DNA of 64,000 nucleotides, taken from NCBI RefSeq assembly GCF_001278705.1, contig NZ_CP012600.1:3349917-3413916 (forward strand), written 5' to 3'. Below, one piece after another: positions 1 through 9,159 of the stretch; the first letter of the stretch is position 1, and the number at the start of each line of letters is the position of its first letter. A program made the position numbers and the translations under genes. Under the pieces are notes generated by a model. It saw only the letters and a program-made list of their open reading frames with translations, searched no databases and was not told the origin of the DNA. The stretch comes from Bacillus gobiensis. Its GTDB lineage: Bacteria > Bacillota > Bacilli > Bacillales > Bacillaceae.

Positions 1-228
1 CTCTTGTACTGAGTCACTGTCTGTTACGTCACAAACCATTGCCAGCGTTTCCTTTCCTGAATGATTAGTAATTTCCGCAGCTGCTTGTTCTAATTCTTCT
101 AACGTTCGCGCCACTAACACGACATTAGCCCCCGCATTAGCCAGCCCCTCTGCAAGTGTTCTTCCGATACCTCTGCCAGCTCCTGTGATCAACGCTACTT
201 TTCCATTTAAATTGAAATTTGCTTCCAT
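1..228 (-). CDS. SDR family oxidoreductase, N-terminal part (runs off the window)
   Basis: Reading leftwards from ATG at 228, 76 codons are present before the window edge. The peptide begins MEANFNLNGKVALITGAGRG and carries the Rossmann motif TGxGRGIG of short-chain dehydrogenases at about residues 15-22. The following NVVLVART stretch is the usual end of beta2, and a C-D-V-T-D segment fits the adenine-binding region. A GGAGGT ribosome site lies at 241-246, 12 nt upstream, a slightly long spacing. SDRs are NAD(P)-dependent dehydrogenases or reductases. The catalytic SxnYxxxK part is outside the window, so no substrate can be given. Confidence 0.85.
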   Translation of the reverse strand, partial: MEANFNLNGKVALITGAGRGIGRTLAEGLANAGANVVLVARTLEELEQAAAEITNHSGKETLAMVCDVTDSDSVQE

Positions 229-696
229 TTCTTCTGAACACCTCCAAAAAGAAGTAAGTTATATCAATTATATCTCTTTATCAATTGCTGCTTCCACATT
301 CTGATTCGACAACTATAAGTTAGTTCGGATATAGTAATGCGATGAACCCTCAAAATTGAATAAAACAAACTTAAAAACCCTTTACAGTCGTCGCAAAGAG
401 TTCCCTTTATATTACATATCCTTTTGAATATATTTAGTTTATTTTTTGAAAAATTGAACATTTTTTATAACATTGACATAAAGTTGAGATGCTTATATCA
501 TCATTGACATTGAGGGTAATCATTCATTGACATGCAAATAAGTATCATCATTCTTTTCGTCTTAGAAATTGATTAGTTTTTTAACTAGTCAATTTCTGAG
601 GCGTTTTTTATCTTTAAAAATTTTATAGAGGTAAGCCCCCACTTATAAGCGAAGCATAGGTGGGATATTCTAAACTATTAAGGAGGTTTTCGCATA
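229..696. other. Intergenic region between SDR gene and yitT-like gene
   Basis: About 470 AT-rich bases without a convincing gene; a 65-codon minus-strand frame at 264-461 has no homology that I recognise. On the plus strand TTGACA (473-478), a 17-bp spacer and TATCAT (496-501) form a good sigma-A promoter, followed by a strong hairpin at 561-600. A second inverted repeat, CCCAC (638-642) with GTGGG (660-664), lies just before the ribosome site of the next gene. A promoter, terminator-like hairpin and second hairpin in series could be a leader that attenuates, but this is inference. Confidence 0.4.
561..609 (+). terminator. Terminator-like hairpin with T run
   Basis: TTAGAAATTGATTAG pairs with CTAGTCAATTTCTGAG (to 600) with a G:T wobble, and the stem is followed by GCGTTTTTT. 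It ends any transcript from the promoter at 473-501, or is a leader element of the next gene. Confidence 0.55.
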
Positions 697-1554
697 TTGA
701 AAACAATTTATAAAGATATCCTTTTAATTATTGTTGGAGCATTTCTTGTTGCTGCTTCTATTGATTTTTTTGTGATCCCAAATAAGTTAGGGGACGGAAG
801 TACGGTTGGTATAGCTCTGGTTTTATATTATTTATTTCATATACCTACAAGCGTCAGTACGTTTATCGTTAATCTTATTTTTATTGCTTTAGCTTATAAA
901 TTTTTAACGAAAAAGACGATTCTTTATACTGTACTAGGTACTATTATGACCTCTGTTTTCCTTAGTATTGTAAGCTTTATTCCATTTGCAGTTCATGACA
1001 TGATTTTAGGTATTGTGTTTGGTGCGGTATTAATGGGGACAGGATTAGCGCTGATTTTTATTGCTGAAGGATCTACTGGCGGAACTACTCTTTTAGCCTA
1101 TTTATTAAATTATACAAAAGGCTATAACATTTCAAAAAGCATGTTCTATATGGACAGTGTCATTATATTAGCTTCTGTATTCGCTATCGGTATCAATAAC
1201 ACACTTTATACGTTTATATTTGTTTATTTGTCCGCTAAAATAGTTGATTTAGTAATTGAGGGCTTCCACAATAAAAAAGCAATGACTATTATGTCTGATA
1301 AATATGAAGAAATTGCTCAGGTCATTACTAGTGAATTTGGGAATGCCGCAACCATTTTTTATGGATATGGATACTATGTTAATAAAGATAAACGAATTAT
1401 CTATGTTGTAATTAAAAAGAATGAACTGCTAAAAATCAAAAAGAATGTACAAAAAATCGACCCTGCTTCCTTTATTGTTATCCATGAGGTAAAAGAAGTG
1501 GTAGGAGGAAAATTCGGCTTTGCAGGTTATCCTTCTATTAATAAAGGGAGATAA
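697..1554 (+). CDS. YitT family membrane protein (DUF2179)
   Basis: 285-residue protein starting at TTG 697, set by AGGAGG at 681-686. The first ~190 residues hold five to six hydrophobic segments, with short loops such as the glycine-rich stretch after FFVIPNKLGDG that is typical of YitT proteins. The C-terminal ~80 residues form the soluble DUF2179 domain, ending in KEVVGGKFGFAG. Length and architecture match the Bacillus YitT/YqfU/YpjC paralogue group, whose transport role is not established. It is monocistronic, with a hairpin terminator 30 bp downstream. Confidence 0.85.
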   Translation: MKTIYKDILLIIVGAFLVAASIDFFVIPNKLGDGSTVGIALVLYYLFHIPTSVSTFIVNLIFIALAYKFLTKKTILYTVLGTIMTSVFLSIVSFIPFAVHDMILGIVFGAVLMGTGLALIFIAEGSTGGTTLLAYLLNYTKGYNISKSMFYMDSVIILASVFAIGINNTLYTFIFVYLSAKIVDLVIEGFHNKKAMTIMSDKYEEIAQVITSEFGNAATIFYGYGYYVNKDKRIIYVVIKKNELLKIKKNVQKIDPASFIVIHEVKEVVGGKFGFAGYPSINKGR

Positions 1555-1582
1555 AATGTTTTTTAAATTGTTTTAATGTGTG

Positions 1583-1626
1583 CAAAAAGGCTTTAAAAAC
1601 GTAAAAGTTTTTAGAGCTTTTTTGTG
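1583..1626 (+). terminator. Rho-independent terminator of yitT-like gene
   Basis: AAAAAGGCTTTAAAAAC pairs with GTTTTTAGAGCTTTTT across a short GTAAAA loop and runs into a T tract. Confidence 0.75.
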
Positions 1627-1831
1627 TGTTATTACTTAGTAAATTATTTATTAACATGCACAGGATCGGAACAATTTTATAATCCGCATGATCGAATACT
1701 GCCAGTGTTTACTTTTTGATAATTTTAAATATAAATCGTTTATTGTATAATTATTTCCAAACTCAAAATAAAGGACAATTGAAGTTGGATCGCCCCCTGG
1801 CTTTTGATAATCCAGCAAAAGGGAGAATGCT

Positions 1832-2941
1832 ATGAAGAACGATGCTATTATTCAATTTAAAAATGTGACAAAACAATTCGACAATGATCCAGCAGTTCTG
1901 AATCATGTAAGCTTTGAGATTGAGCGCGGGAAATTTTATACGCTCCTCGGCCCTTCCGGATGCGGGAAAACTACCATTCTAAGATTAATTGCCGGATTTA
2001 CAGAGGCAACCGGGGGAGAGATTTATTTTAACGGAAAAAAAATCAACAACGTGCCTGCCAATAAACGGCAGGTGAATACAGTATTTCAGGATTATGCGCT
2101 TTTTCCTCATCTAAATGTATTTGAAAACGTGGCGTTCGGATTACGGATTAAAAAAATGAGCAAGACGAACATCGAATCGAAAGTAAGGGAAGCGCTCAGC
2201 TTCGTCAACCTGGAAGGCTATGAAACTCGGGAAATCAGAGAAATGTCAGGCGGCCAAAGACAGCGAGTTGCGATTGCCCGGGCGATTGTCAACGAGCCGG
2301 AGGTCATTCTTCTTGATGAGCCTTTGTCAGCACTCGATTTGAAGCTGCGTACAGAAATGCAGTATGAATTGCGAGAGCTGCAGCAGCGCCTGGGGATTAC
2401 CTTTATCTTTGTCACCCACGACCAAGAGGAAGCGTTGGCAATGTCAGATGAGATATTTGTTTTGAATAAAGGGAAAATCGAGCAAAGCGGTTCGCCAACA
2501 GATATTTACGATGAGCCGATCAACCGATTTGTTGCTGATTTTATCGGGGAATCCAATATTGTCAAAGGGATCATGCTTGACGATTATCTCGTCGAATTCG
2601 TTGGAAAGCGGTTCGAATGCGTCGACCGCGGTTTGGACAAGAATGAGCCGGTAGAGATTGTGATCCGTCCGGAGGATTTGGAAATCACCTCTTTGGAACA
2701 CGGGAAGCTTCAAGTGCGTGTCGATTCCCAGTTGTTTCGCGGTGTCCATTATGAAATCAGCAGCTACGACCAAGACGGCAATGAATGGCTCGTCCATTCC
2801 ACGAAAAAAGCGACGGTTGGAGATCAAATCGGCCTCTTTTTTGATCCGGAAGCGATTCACGTCATGCGCTTTGGGGAAACAGAGGAAGAATTCGACCGCC
2901 GTTTAGAAGCGTATTCAGCAGGAGACGCTCATGGAAAATAA
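1832..2941 (+). CDS. potA: Spermidine/putrescine ABC transporter ATPase PotA
   Basis: 369-residue ATP-binding subunit of a polyamine importer. Walker A GPSGCGKT is at residues 40-47. The ABC signature [14 protein letters not shown], Walker B VILLDEP and the H-loop VTHDQEE follow in order. A C-terminal TOBE region of ~110 residues has the IRPEDLE motif of the PotA/MalK group. Start ATG 1832 follows GGGAG at 1821-1825. It is the first gene of potABCD, and its last 11 bases overlap potB. The complex hydrolyses ATP to import spermidine or putrescine. No transcriptional regulator gene lies upstream, unlike some Bacillus pot loci. Confidence 0.95.
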   Translation: MKNDAIIQFKNVTKQFDNDPAVLNHVSFEIERGKFYTLLGPSGCGKTTILRLIAGFTEATGGEIYFNGKKINNVPANKRQVNTVFQDYALFPHLNVFENVAFGLRIKKMSKTNIESKVREALSFVNLEGYETREIREMSGGQRQRVAIARAIVNEPEVILLDEPLSALDLKLRTEMQYELRELQQRLGITFIFVTHDQEEALAMSDEIFVLNKGKIEQSGSPTDIYDEPINRFVADFIGESNIVKGIMLDDYLVEFVGKRFECVDRGLDKNEPVEIVIRPEDLEITSLEHGKLQVRVDSQLFRGVHYEISSYDQDGNEWLVHSTKKATVGDQIGLFFDPEAIHVMRFGETEEEFDRRLEAYSAGDAHGK

Positions 2942-3734
2942 GCTGACCCGGAATTTATATATGCTGCCTTATGTGCTTTGGATTGCACTATTTGTAATCG
3001 CGCCAATTGTCCTTGTTCTCTATTATTCCTTCATCGATATTGAAGGAAATTTTTCGTTTACCAATTACCAAAACTTTTTTACTCCTGTGTACCTTCAAAT
3101 GGCGCTCAGTTCACTTTGGTATGCACTTTTGATCACGTTGATTTCGCTTGTTATTGCTTACCCGACTGCATATTTGCTCACACAGACAAAGCATAAGCAG
3201 CTTTGGCTTCTACTAATCATTGTCCCTTCTTGGATCAATTTACTGTTAAAAGCCTATGCGTTTCTCGGTATTTTCGGAACGTATGGTGTGACAAACAGCT
3301 TTTTGGAATTGATCGGGGTTGGATCCAAGCAGCTATTATTCACTGATTTCAGCTTCGTGTTTGTGTCGGTTTATATCTTTATCCCGTTCATGATTCTGCC
3401 GATTTTTAATTCAATCAATGAACTCAACCCGACGCTTTTGGACGCCGCCAATGATTTAGGAGCTTCCAAATGGACAACCTTCCGACGTGTCATCTTTCCG
3501 CTCACGATAGACGGCGTGAAATCCGGCTGCCAGCTTGTCTTCATTCCGGCACTATCCTTGTTTATGCTAACGAGATTGATCGCCGGAAACCGTGTCATTA
3601 CACTTGGAACTGCGATTGAACAGCATTTTCTTGTGACGCAGGACTGGGGGATGGGTTCTACCATTGCGGTCTTTTTAATCTTTTTTATGTTTCTGATGAT
3701 GTCTGTTACAGGCAACGGAAAGCGAGGTGTGTAA
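2931..3734 (+). CDS. potB: Spermidine/putrescine ABC permease PotB
   Basis: 267-residue inner-membrane subunit with six predicted helices. The cytoplasmic EAA loop is visible as [19 protein letters not shown], the site that contacts PotA. The ATG at 2931 lies inside the end of potA, so translation is probably coupled. With PotC it forms the translocation pore for polyamines delivered by PotD. Length and motifs are normal for the family. Confidence 0.93.
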   Translation: MENKLTRNLYMLPYVLWIALFVIAPIVLVLYYSFIDIEGNFSFTNYQNFFTPVYLQMALSSLWYALLITLISLVIAYPTAYLLTQTKHKQLWLLLIIVPSWINLLLKAYAFLGIFGTYGVTNSFLELIGVGSKQLLFTDFSFVFVSVYIFIPFMILPIFNSINELNPTLLDAANDLGASKWTTFRRVIFPLTIDGVKSGCQLVFIPALSLFMLTRLIAGNRVITLGTAIEQHFLVTQDWGMGSTIAVFLIFFMFLMMSVTGNGKRGV

Positions 3735-3735
3735 C

Positions 3736-4539
3736 GTGGATAAAAAAATATCTCCATTATCTAAAGTATTTTTGGTTGGGGTCTTTTTCATCCTCTATGC
3801 ACCGATTTTTTTCCTAGTTATTTACTCGTTTAACAGCGGGGGGACGATGTACAATTTCGAAGGCTTCACCTTGGATTGGTACAAAGAATTGTTTAGCGAT
3901 ACAAGGCTCCTCATTATTGTTTTAAATACTGCGGTGATTGCTTTATTATCGGCGCTCATTTCGACCATCATCGGTGTGATCGGTGCTTTGGAGATTCGCT
4001 CGTTTAAACGGAGGCAAACGAAAAATACGTGGTTATCGTTAAATAATGTGCTGATTGTCAGTCCCGACGTGATTATCGGAGCATCCTTTCTAATCTTGTT
4101 CACGATGGCCGGAATACAGCTTGGTTTTTATTCGGTGCTCCTGTCCCATATCGCTTTTAGCGTTCCGATCGTTGTCCTGATGGTACTGCCGAAATTATCG
4201 GAGATGAGCCCGACGTTAATTGACGCGGCTCTGGATCTTGGGGCGAGCCGGCTGGATGTGCTGACAAAGGTGATTTTACCGTATATTACACCCGGAATTT
4301 TCGCCGGTTTCTTTATGGCGTTAACGTACTCACTCGATGATTTCGCCGTTACCTTCTTTGTGACTGGAAACGGGTTTACCACACTTTCCGTTGAAATTTA
4401 TTCGTTGGCGCGCCGCGGAATCTCATTGAATATTAACGCTTTATCGACCTTGCTTTTCCTATTCACGATCCTGCTTGTCATCGTCTACTACTTTATTACA
4501 CAGCGCAACAAGCCGAGTGGAATGGGGGTTAGAAAATGA
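3736..4539 (+). CDS. potC: Spermidine/putrescine ABC permease PotC
   Basis: 267-residue second permease with six hydrophobic segments and the EAA loop LDLGASRLDVLTKVILPY. I choose GTG at 3736 (MDKKISPLSK) over the in-frame GTG at 3727, because GAGGTG at 3724-3729 is then an ideal ribosome site 6 nt upstream. That site overlaps the stop of potB. The gene ends in an ATGA overlap with potD, so the four genes are one translationally coupled operon. Confidence 0.93.
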   Translation: MDKKISPLSKVFLVGVFFILYAPIFFLVIYSFNSGGTMYNFEGFTLDWYKELFSDTRLLIIVLNTAVIALLSALISTIIGVIGALEIRSFKRRQTKNTWLSLNNVLIVSPDVIIGASFLILFTMAGIQLGFYSVLLSHIAFSVPIVVLMVLPKLSEMSPTLIDAALDLGASRLDVLTKVILPYITPGIFAGFFMALTYSLDDFAVTFFVTGNGFTTLSVEIYSLARRGISLNINALSTLLFLFTILLVIVYYFITQRNKPSGMGVRK

Positions 4540-5609
4540 ATAAACTGATCCGTGTTTTTCTAACAGTTATCCTTGTGTCTGCGGTGCTTTTATTTGCAAT
4601 AGCGAGATTGAACGCCTCGCAGGGCTTTTCAGGCGGCAACACGTTAACGATCTATAACTGGGGCGACTATATTGATACCGAGTTAATCGATCGCTTTGAA
4701 AAAGAGACAGGCATCAAGGTGATTTATGAAACGTTTGATTCCAATGAGGCGATGATGACAAAAATCCAACAGGGCGGCACGACGTATGATATTGCCGTCC
4801 CATCGGAATATATGATTGATAAGATGCGACAGGAGGACTTGCTCATCCCTCTCGATCATTCGAAGCTTCCGAATTTAAAGAATATTGACGAGCGATTTAT
4901 GAATCTCCCGTTTGATCCCGGCAATCAGTACTCTATCCCTTATTTCTGGGGAACCGTCGGCATTGTCTATAACCCAAGCATGCTGAACGGCACGAAAATT
5001 ACGACCTGGAACGACCTGTGGGATTCTGATCTAAGAAATGAAATCCTTTTGATCGACGGCGCGAGAGAAGTCATCGGAATGGGACTGAACAGCTTAGGTT
5101 ATTCGCTTAACGATACAAACAAGGACCATTTGGAGAAAGCGAAGGAAAAGCTGGACACGCTAACCCCAAATGTAAAAGCCATTGTCGGAGACGAAAACCG
5201 GATGCTTCTTGAAAATAAAGAAGCGGCGATTGGCCTCGTATGGTCAGGTGTAGCATCAGAAATCATGGCTGAAAATGAAGATTTGGAGTATGTCGTTCCA
5301 AAGGAAGGCTCCAACCTGTGGTTCGATAATATGGTCATCCCAAAAACGGCAAAAAACGTGGATGCGGCCCATCAATTTATTAACTTCATGCTCGATCCGA
5401 AGGTTGCAGCGCAAAATACAGAATACGTCAGCTATTCGACACCAAACAAAGAGGCTCTTAAATACATGCCGGAAGAAATGGTCGCTGATGAAAGATTCTA
5501 TCCCCCGCCGGAGCTAACGGAGAAGCTGGAGGTATATGAGAACCTCGGGCGAAAAAATCTGGCTTATTATAATGAGTTATTTTTGAAATTTAAAATGCAT
5601 CGGAAGTAG
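4536..5609 (+). CDS. potD: Spermidine/putrescine-binding protein PotD
   Basis: 357-residue solute-binding protein. A hydrophobic segment (about residues 5-23) precedes the mature fold, which starts with LTIYNWGDYID, a signature of PotD/PotF proteins. Further family landmarks are FDSNEAMMTKI, YDIAVPSEYM and PYFWGTVGI. The N-terminus has no lipobox cysteine (the segment reads LLFAIARLNASQG). The protein is therefore more likely held by an uncleaved N-terminal helix than by lipid. It captures polyamines outside the membrane for PotBC. It is the last gene of the operon; its stop codon is the start of a terminator hairpin. Confidence 0.93.
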   Translation: MNKLIRVFLTVILVSAVLLFAIARLNASQGFSGGNTLTIYNWGDYIDTELIDRFEKETGIKVIYETFDSNEAMMTKIQQGGTTYDIAVPSEYMIDKMRQEDLLIPLDHSKLPNLKNIDERFMNLPFDPGNQYSIPYFWGTVGIVYNPSMLNGTKITTWNDLWDSDLRNEILLIDGAREVIGMGLNSLGYSLNDTNKDHLEKAKEKLDTLTPNVKAIVGDENRMLLENKEAAIGLVWSGVASEIMAENEDLEYVVPKEGSNLWFDNMVIPKTAKNVDAAHQFINFMLDPKVAAQNTEYVSYSTPNKEALKYMPEEMVADERFYPPPELTEKLEVYENLGRKNLAYYNELFLKFKMHRK

Positions 5610-5640
5610 GGGATCCTGAAGTTGGGATACCCTATTTTTC
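5607..5640 (+). terminator. Terminator of potABCD
   Basis: TAGGGGATC pairs with GATACCCTA (one mismatch) round a 10-nt loop and is followed by TTTTTC. The stem begins at the potD stop codon. Confidence 0.7.
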
Positions 5641-5697
5641 TGCACTTGGGAAGTCGGGAGGAACAACGGAAGGTAATGAATTTGCTAATTCAACAAG

Positions 5698-6372
5698 CTA
5701 TTTTTCTTTTACGTTCCCTGAAACAACAACCGTTTTTTCAGTATCAAAATAGTACAAAAAGCTATTTTTGAACTTATCTTTCGAGATAAAAGCTTCATAT
5801 CCGTTATTGAGAGAAATAATTTTCGTTTCTGGGTTCTCCTCGAAGGATAATTGATTAAATCTAGCAATGGTAATGATTTTTTCTTCATCAACAAATGCCC
5901 AAGCTTCTTGATTCTTATCTGCCAATTCAATATTGCTTGAACTAAATTTTTTCATTGGTAAATTCAAGCCATTACCTGTAAAAGAATTTTCCTCTGCTAC
6001 TCCTAATCTCATAAATCCATTCATTATCCATTCATTTTTATTTTCATAGAGAAAAACGGTATACTTATTTTTCCCTTCCGGAGAACGAATCGCCACTATA
6101 CTATGATTGCCTAGCGTTGTTTCGGTGATGATAGAGCTTGTTTCTGGAAAAGCCTTCTCACCGTTTTTAAAAGAAACTTCATACTGATGAATCGCGGCAT
6201 CAGAAGGAGAAGTGACATTTTCAGGAGCTTCGTTGATTTTAATATCCTTAGCTTCCCTGTCTTCAGCTGCGCTTGCTGCCTCTTTTGATTCATTTGAAGA
6301 GCTGCCTTCTTGACACCCTGCTAGAATTCCTATTAAAACTAGTAATAATATAGGTAGAAAATTTAGTCTCAT
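5698..6372 (-). CDS. Putative lipoprotein of unknown function
   Basis: 224 residues from ATG 6372. The ATG at 6387 is less likely because it is itself part of the ribosome site GAGGAG (6381-6386) of the inner start. The N-terminus MRLNFLPILLLVLIGILAGC is a lipoprotein signal peptide with lipobox LAGC. A low-complexity Ser/Glu/Ala linker and a ~170-residue globular domain rich in beta strands follow. I do not recognise the domain. It stands alone, convergent with potABCD and downstream of the efflux operon on the same strand. A surface-attached role is inferred only from the lipobox. Confidence 0.75.
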   Translation of the reverse strand: MRLNFLPILLLVLIGILAGCQEGSSSNESKEAASAAEDREAKDIKINEAPENVTSPSDAAIHQYEVSFKNGEKAFPETSSIITETTLGNHSIVAIRSPEGKNKYTVFLYENKNEWIMNGFMRLGVAEENSFTGNGLNLPMKKFSSSNIELADKNQEAWAFVDEEKIITIARFNQLSFEENPETKIISLNNGYEAFISKDKFKNSFLYYFDTEKTVVVSGNVKEK

Positions 6373-6508
6373 GAAGATGCTCCTCATTCCTTATTGTGTA
6401 CTCTAAAGACTAATATACATTATCGTATATTAGTCTTTAAAGTATTCAGGAGACCTTACAAGCCTTAATTCCTTACTATGGCCAAACTCTTTTATATAAC
6501 TAGCATGG

Positions 6509-8095
6509 CTAGTTCTCGGTGTCGGTTACGGGGGCTGGAATACTGTCGACCTGTTCTTGCTGTGTCTCTCCGCTAGGTCGTATATGACGGAGAAGGGTAA
6601 CTGCAAATACAGCAACACCGATCAAAAGTATGGCGCTGATCGTGGCAACTGTGTTCATTCCACTGGCGAACGCCTCGCGAGCAGAGGCGAGGAGCTGCAT
6701 ACCAATTTCACTTGGCAAATTTTGAGCTGTTTTTGCAGCTCCGACAAGAGTGTCACTGGCGGCATGTACTGACTCGGTTGGGGTACCTGCGGGAATGCCA
6801 TCAGCAATCTGGTTACGATACACAGATGTGCCAATGCTGCCTAGTGCAGCAAGTCCTAAGGCGAAGCCTAACTCACTACTAGTTTGAGACATCGCTCCTG
6901 CAGATCCCGCTTTCTCGGGAGGAGCGGATCCGACGATCAGATCGGGTGACAGGGTCATTAGCGGCCCTGAACCGAAGTTCGTGAGGGCGTAACCAATCAC
7001 CAACGTCGTGATACCGGTGCTCATATCGACCTGGGTGAGCAAGAAGAGGCCAGTCACCGAGACAGCCAATCCGGCTCCTATCAAATATGCCGGACGGATT
7101 CGACGTGCGAGAAGAGGTGATAGCAAGAAACTAGTCATTTGCGCTGCCACAGCAGGTATCATCCACAAAGACGCTCTCAATGGCGTTAATCCCTCGACAA
7201 GCTGGAGGTACTGAGTGACTAACACCATAATCACCCCCATCAGCATGGTGCAAAACAGCTGCCCACCCATCGCTGTGCTTAACTCGCGGTTGATAAACAG
7301 TCGAAGATCAAGCAACGGGTCGTGAAGAGCATGTTGACGTCGTACAAATATCACACCAACAGCCAAGCCGGCCACGATGACGAAGATATTCAGCGGATGC
7401 AAACCGTTCTTGGCCAGTTCCTTAAAGCCATAGACGATGGGCAGGATCGCTCCTAACGAAAGTATGACACTCACTAGATCCAAACGTCCGGCATTCGTGT
7501 CACGATATTCAGGCAGCAGCACAGGACCAAGCACGAGCAGCAGTATCATCGCAGGTATGCCTAGCAGGAATACAGAGCCCCACCATAAGTTTTCCAGCAT
7601 TACACCCCCGATTAACGGGCCAAAGGCTGCTCCGCACATGAAGCCTGCCATCCATATACTAATGGCCAGACCCCGCTGCCTTGGATCGTTAAACATGTTG
7701 CTGATCAGCGCCAGGGTAGATGGAGCCAACGTAGCCCCAGCGATGCCAAGCAGAGCGCGGGCCGCGATCAGCATTTCGGGGCTCGTGGAGAATGCCGCTA
7801 GTATTGAAGCCAAACCAAATGCCGCTGCCCCCAGCAACAACAGCTTACGCCGGCCGATGCGATCGCCCAAAGTACCCATCGTAATCAAGAACCCGGAGAG
7901 CATAAACCCGTAGATGTCCATAATCCACAGCTGTTCAATGCTACTTACACCCAGGTCCGCACTCAAATACGGCAGTGCAAGGACTAGTACGAAAACATCG
8001 ATAGAAACGATCAAGCAAGCCAGAACCAGCACTGCCAGACCGATCCACTCCCGTATGCCAGCTTGACTGTCACTCCCAGTCATGGTGCTCTTCAT
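6509..8095 (-). CDS. MFS multidrug efflux transporter, DHA2 (14-helix) family
   Basis: 528 residues with 14 predicted membrane segments. The family motif A is visible as GTLGDRIGRRKLL between helices 2 and 3, and the antiporter motif C region as FMCGAAFGPLIGG in helix 5. The early acidic residue in VSIDVFVLVLALP is the D1-type helix-1 motif of QacA/SmvA-type proton-coupled drug exporters. Start ATG overlaps the stop of the SRPBCC gene by 4 nt, so it is the last gene of a MerR-SRPBCC-MFS operon. It has visibly higher GC than its neighbours, suggesting acquisition. The likely substrate class is lipophilic cations; the actual drug is unknown. Confidence 0.88.
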   Translation of the reverse strand: MKSTMTGSDSQAGIREWIGLAVLVLACLIVSIDVFVLVLALPYLSADLGVSSIEQLWIMDIYGFMLSGFLITMGTLGDRIGRRKLLLLGAAAFGLASILAAFSTSPEMLIAARALLGIAGATLAPSTLALISNMFNDPRQRGLAISIWMAGFMCGAAFGPLIGGVMLENLWWGSVFLLGIPAMILLLVLGPVLLPEYRDTNAGRLDLVSVILSLGAILPIVYGFKELAKNGLHPLNIFVIVAGLAVGVIFVRRQHALHDPLLDLRLFINRELSTAMGGQLFCTMLMGVIMVLVTQYLQLVEGLTPLRASLWMIPAVAAQMTSFLLSPLLARRIRPAYLIGAGLAVSVTGLFLLTQVDMSTGITTLVIGYALTNFGSGPLMTLSPDLIVGSAPPEKAGSAGAMSQTSSELGFALGLAALGSIGTSVYRNQIADGIPAGTPTESVHAASDTLVGAAKTAQNLPSEIGMQLLASAREAFASGMNTVATISAILLIGVAVFAVTLLRHIRPSGETQQEQVDSIPAPVTDTEN

Positions 8096-8553
8096 CCCTT
8101 GCTCCTAGGAGAGTACTCTTTTTGCAGCTCCTCTCCCAGCTTGTCCAGCATAATCTTCGTTCCGTGCTCACGGTCGGCTGGTGAATCATGGCCGTCGAGG
8201 AATGCCCCCTGTTCGGTGAAAATCAGCTGTGTTCCGCCTTCAGCAGGCTTGAACTCCACTGTTGTCACTGATACGGAAATGCGAGTTTCATCGAGATCCA
8301 TGGTATAGGAATAAACAATGCGCTCGTCAGGAACGATCTCCTGATAATAGGCGTCAAAAGTGTATACAGGTCCATCAAGAGGACCACCCCGACTGCTCTC
8401 TCGCCCGCCGACTCGAAAATCGAACTCGTCAGACTTCGTAAACCACTTGGCCTTGGCTACAGGATCCGCCCAGGCCGAAAACACCTGTGCAGGCGGGGAT
8501 TCGTAAGCCCTTTCAATCACAAAAGTATCATGCGTTACAAATCGTTTGCTCAT
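8092..8553 (-). CDS. SRPBCC (AHSA1-type) domain protein
   Basis: 153 residues from ATG 8553 with AGGAGG at 8562-8567. It shows the START-like fold pattern of activator-of-Hsp90-homologue proteins: an N-terminal ERAYESPPAQVFSAWADP with KWF, a central YTFDAYYQEIVPDERIVYSY, and a closing strand with the long C-terminal helix. These proteins bind hydrophobic ligands in a cavity. Placed between a MerR regulator and an efflux pump, it may bind the same compound, but that is inference. Overlaps the transporter by 4 nt. Confidence 0.85.
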   Translation of the reverse strand: MSKRFVTHDTFVIERAYESPPAQVFSAWADPVAKAKWFTKSDEFDFRVGGRESSRGGPLDGPVYTFDAYYQEIVPDERIVYSYTMDLDETRISVSVTTVEFKPAEGGTQLIFTEQGAFLDGHDSPADREHGTKIMLDKLGEELQKEYSPRSKG

Positions 8554-8566
8554 TACATATTCCTCC

Positions 8567-9067
8567 TTAGTTTGGTTCATTCGGATGCTTGGCAAGAAAA
8601 TTGCCGAGCCTGTCGAATTGGTATTCCATGTTCATTTTCCTTTCGGCAAAATATCTCTCGTGACTCTTCTTCATCATTCCTAATAGATTTGTAAAATCCT
8701 CAACAGTCGGTGGTTCATGATTTTGCATAAGGCTAGATACATTCTGTAATTCCTTTAAAAGTTTTTGTTGAATTCTGATATTTTCCTTTAGACGGGCTAT
8801 TTGAAGTGATACGACGTCGAATGGATTGTAATTGTCATCAGATAAAATAGATTTAATTTCCTCCAGCGATAAGCCCAAATCCTTTAAGGTTAAAATTTGC
8901 TGCAATCGCGATATGTCAGATTCGTCATACAGTCTGTATCCAGAATCAGAATAGACGGACGGTGAAAACAAGCCAATTTGATCATAATATCGTAAAGTTC
9001 GAATTGTTAATCCTGTTAGCTTTGCAAGTTCTCCTACTTTCCAATACTTTTTACTTTCGATGACCAT
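8567..9067 (-). CDS. MerR family transcriptional regulator
   Basis: 166 residues from ATG 9067. The N-terminus KYWKVGELAKLTGLTIRTLR is the winged-helix recognition region, followed by YYDQIGLFSPSVYSDSGYR and a long dimerising coiled coil with the LKDLGLSLEEIKSIL motif. An upstream TTG at 9106 would lie before the predicted transcription start (~9098), so it is rejected. The chosen ATG has an unusually close GAGGGG. The C-terminal ~70 residues are the ligand-sensing part and lack an obvious metal-binding cysteine cluster, pointing to an organic ligand. First gene of the efflux operon and probably autoregulated. Confidence 0.87.
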   Translation of the reverse strand: MVIESKKYWKVGELAKLTGLTIRTLRYYDQIGLFSPSVYSDSGYRLYDESDISRLQQILTLKDLGLSLEEIKSILSDDNYNPFDVVSLQIARLKENIRIQQKLLKELQNVSSLMQNHEPPTVEDFTNLLGMMKKSHERYFAERKMNMEYQFDRLGNFLAKHPNEPN

Positions 9068-9104
9068 CCCCTCATCTCGCGCGACTATTTTTACCGGTAA
9101 CTTC

Positions 9105-9135
9105 AATATAAACCATTACGTGACGTAAGGGTCAA
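9105..9135 (-). promoter_or_regulatory. MerR-type promoter with 19-bp spacer and palindromic operator
   Basis: On the minus strand TTGACC (9130-9135) and TATATT (9105-9110) are separated by exactly 19 bp, the over-long spacer that MerR proteins activate by twisting DNA. Within the spacer TTACGT-C-ACGTAA (9116-9128) is a perfect 6-bp inverted repeat. It reads into the merR gene 38 bp downstream. Confidence 0.75.
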
Positions 9136-9159
9136 GTTAAGGATGGAGTAGTAGTATAG

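Noticed and set aside
264..461. 65-codon minus-strand frame
   Set aside because: No ribosome site, AT-rich random-like translation, overlaps a plausible plus-strand promoter region.
1716..1751. Promoter for potABCD using TTGATA and TATAAT (1746-1751)
   Set aside because: The spacing is 24 bp; the TATAAT may be real but no -35 box fits.
2218..2415. Minus-strand frames inside potA and other long genes
   Set aside because: Shadows of real genes; no ribosome sites and no protein-like composition.
7437..7913. 158-codon plus-strand frame within the MFS gene
   Set aside because: Antisense of a GC-richer transporter gene, low-complexity translation, no start signal.
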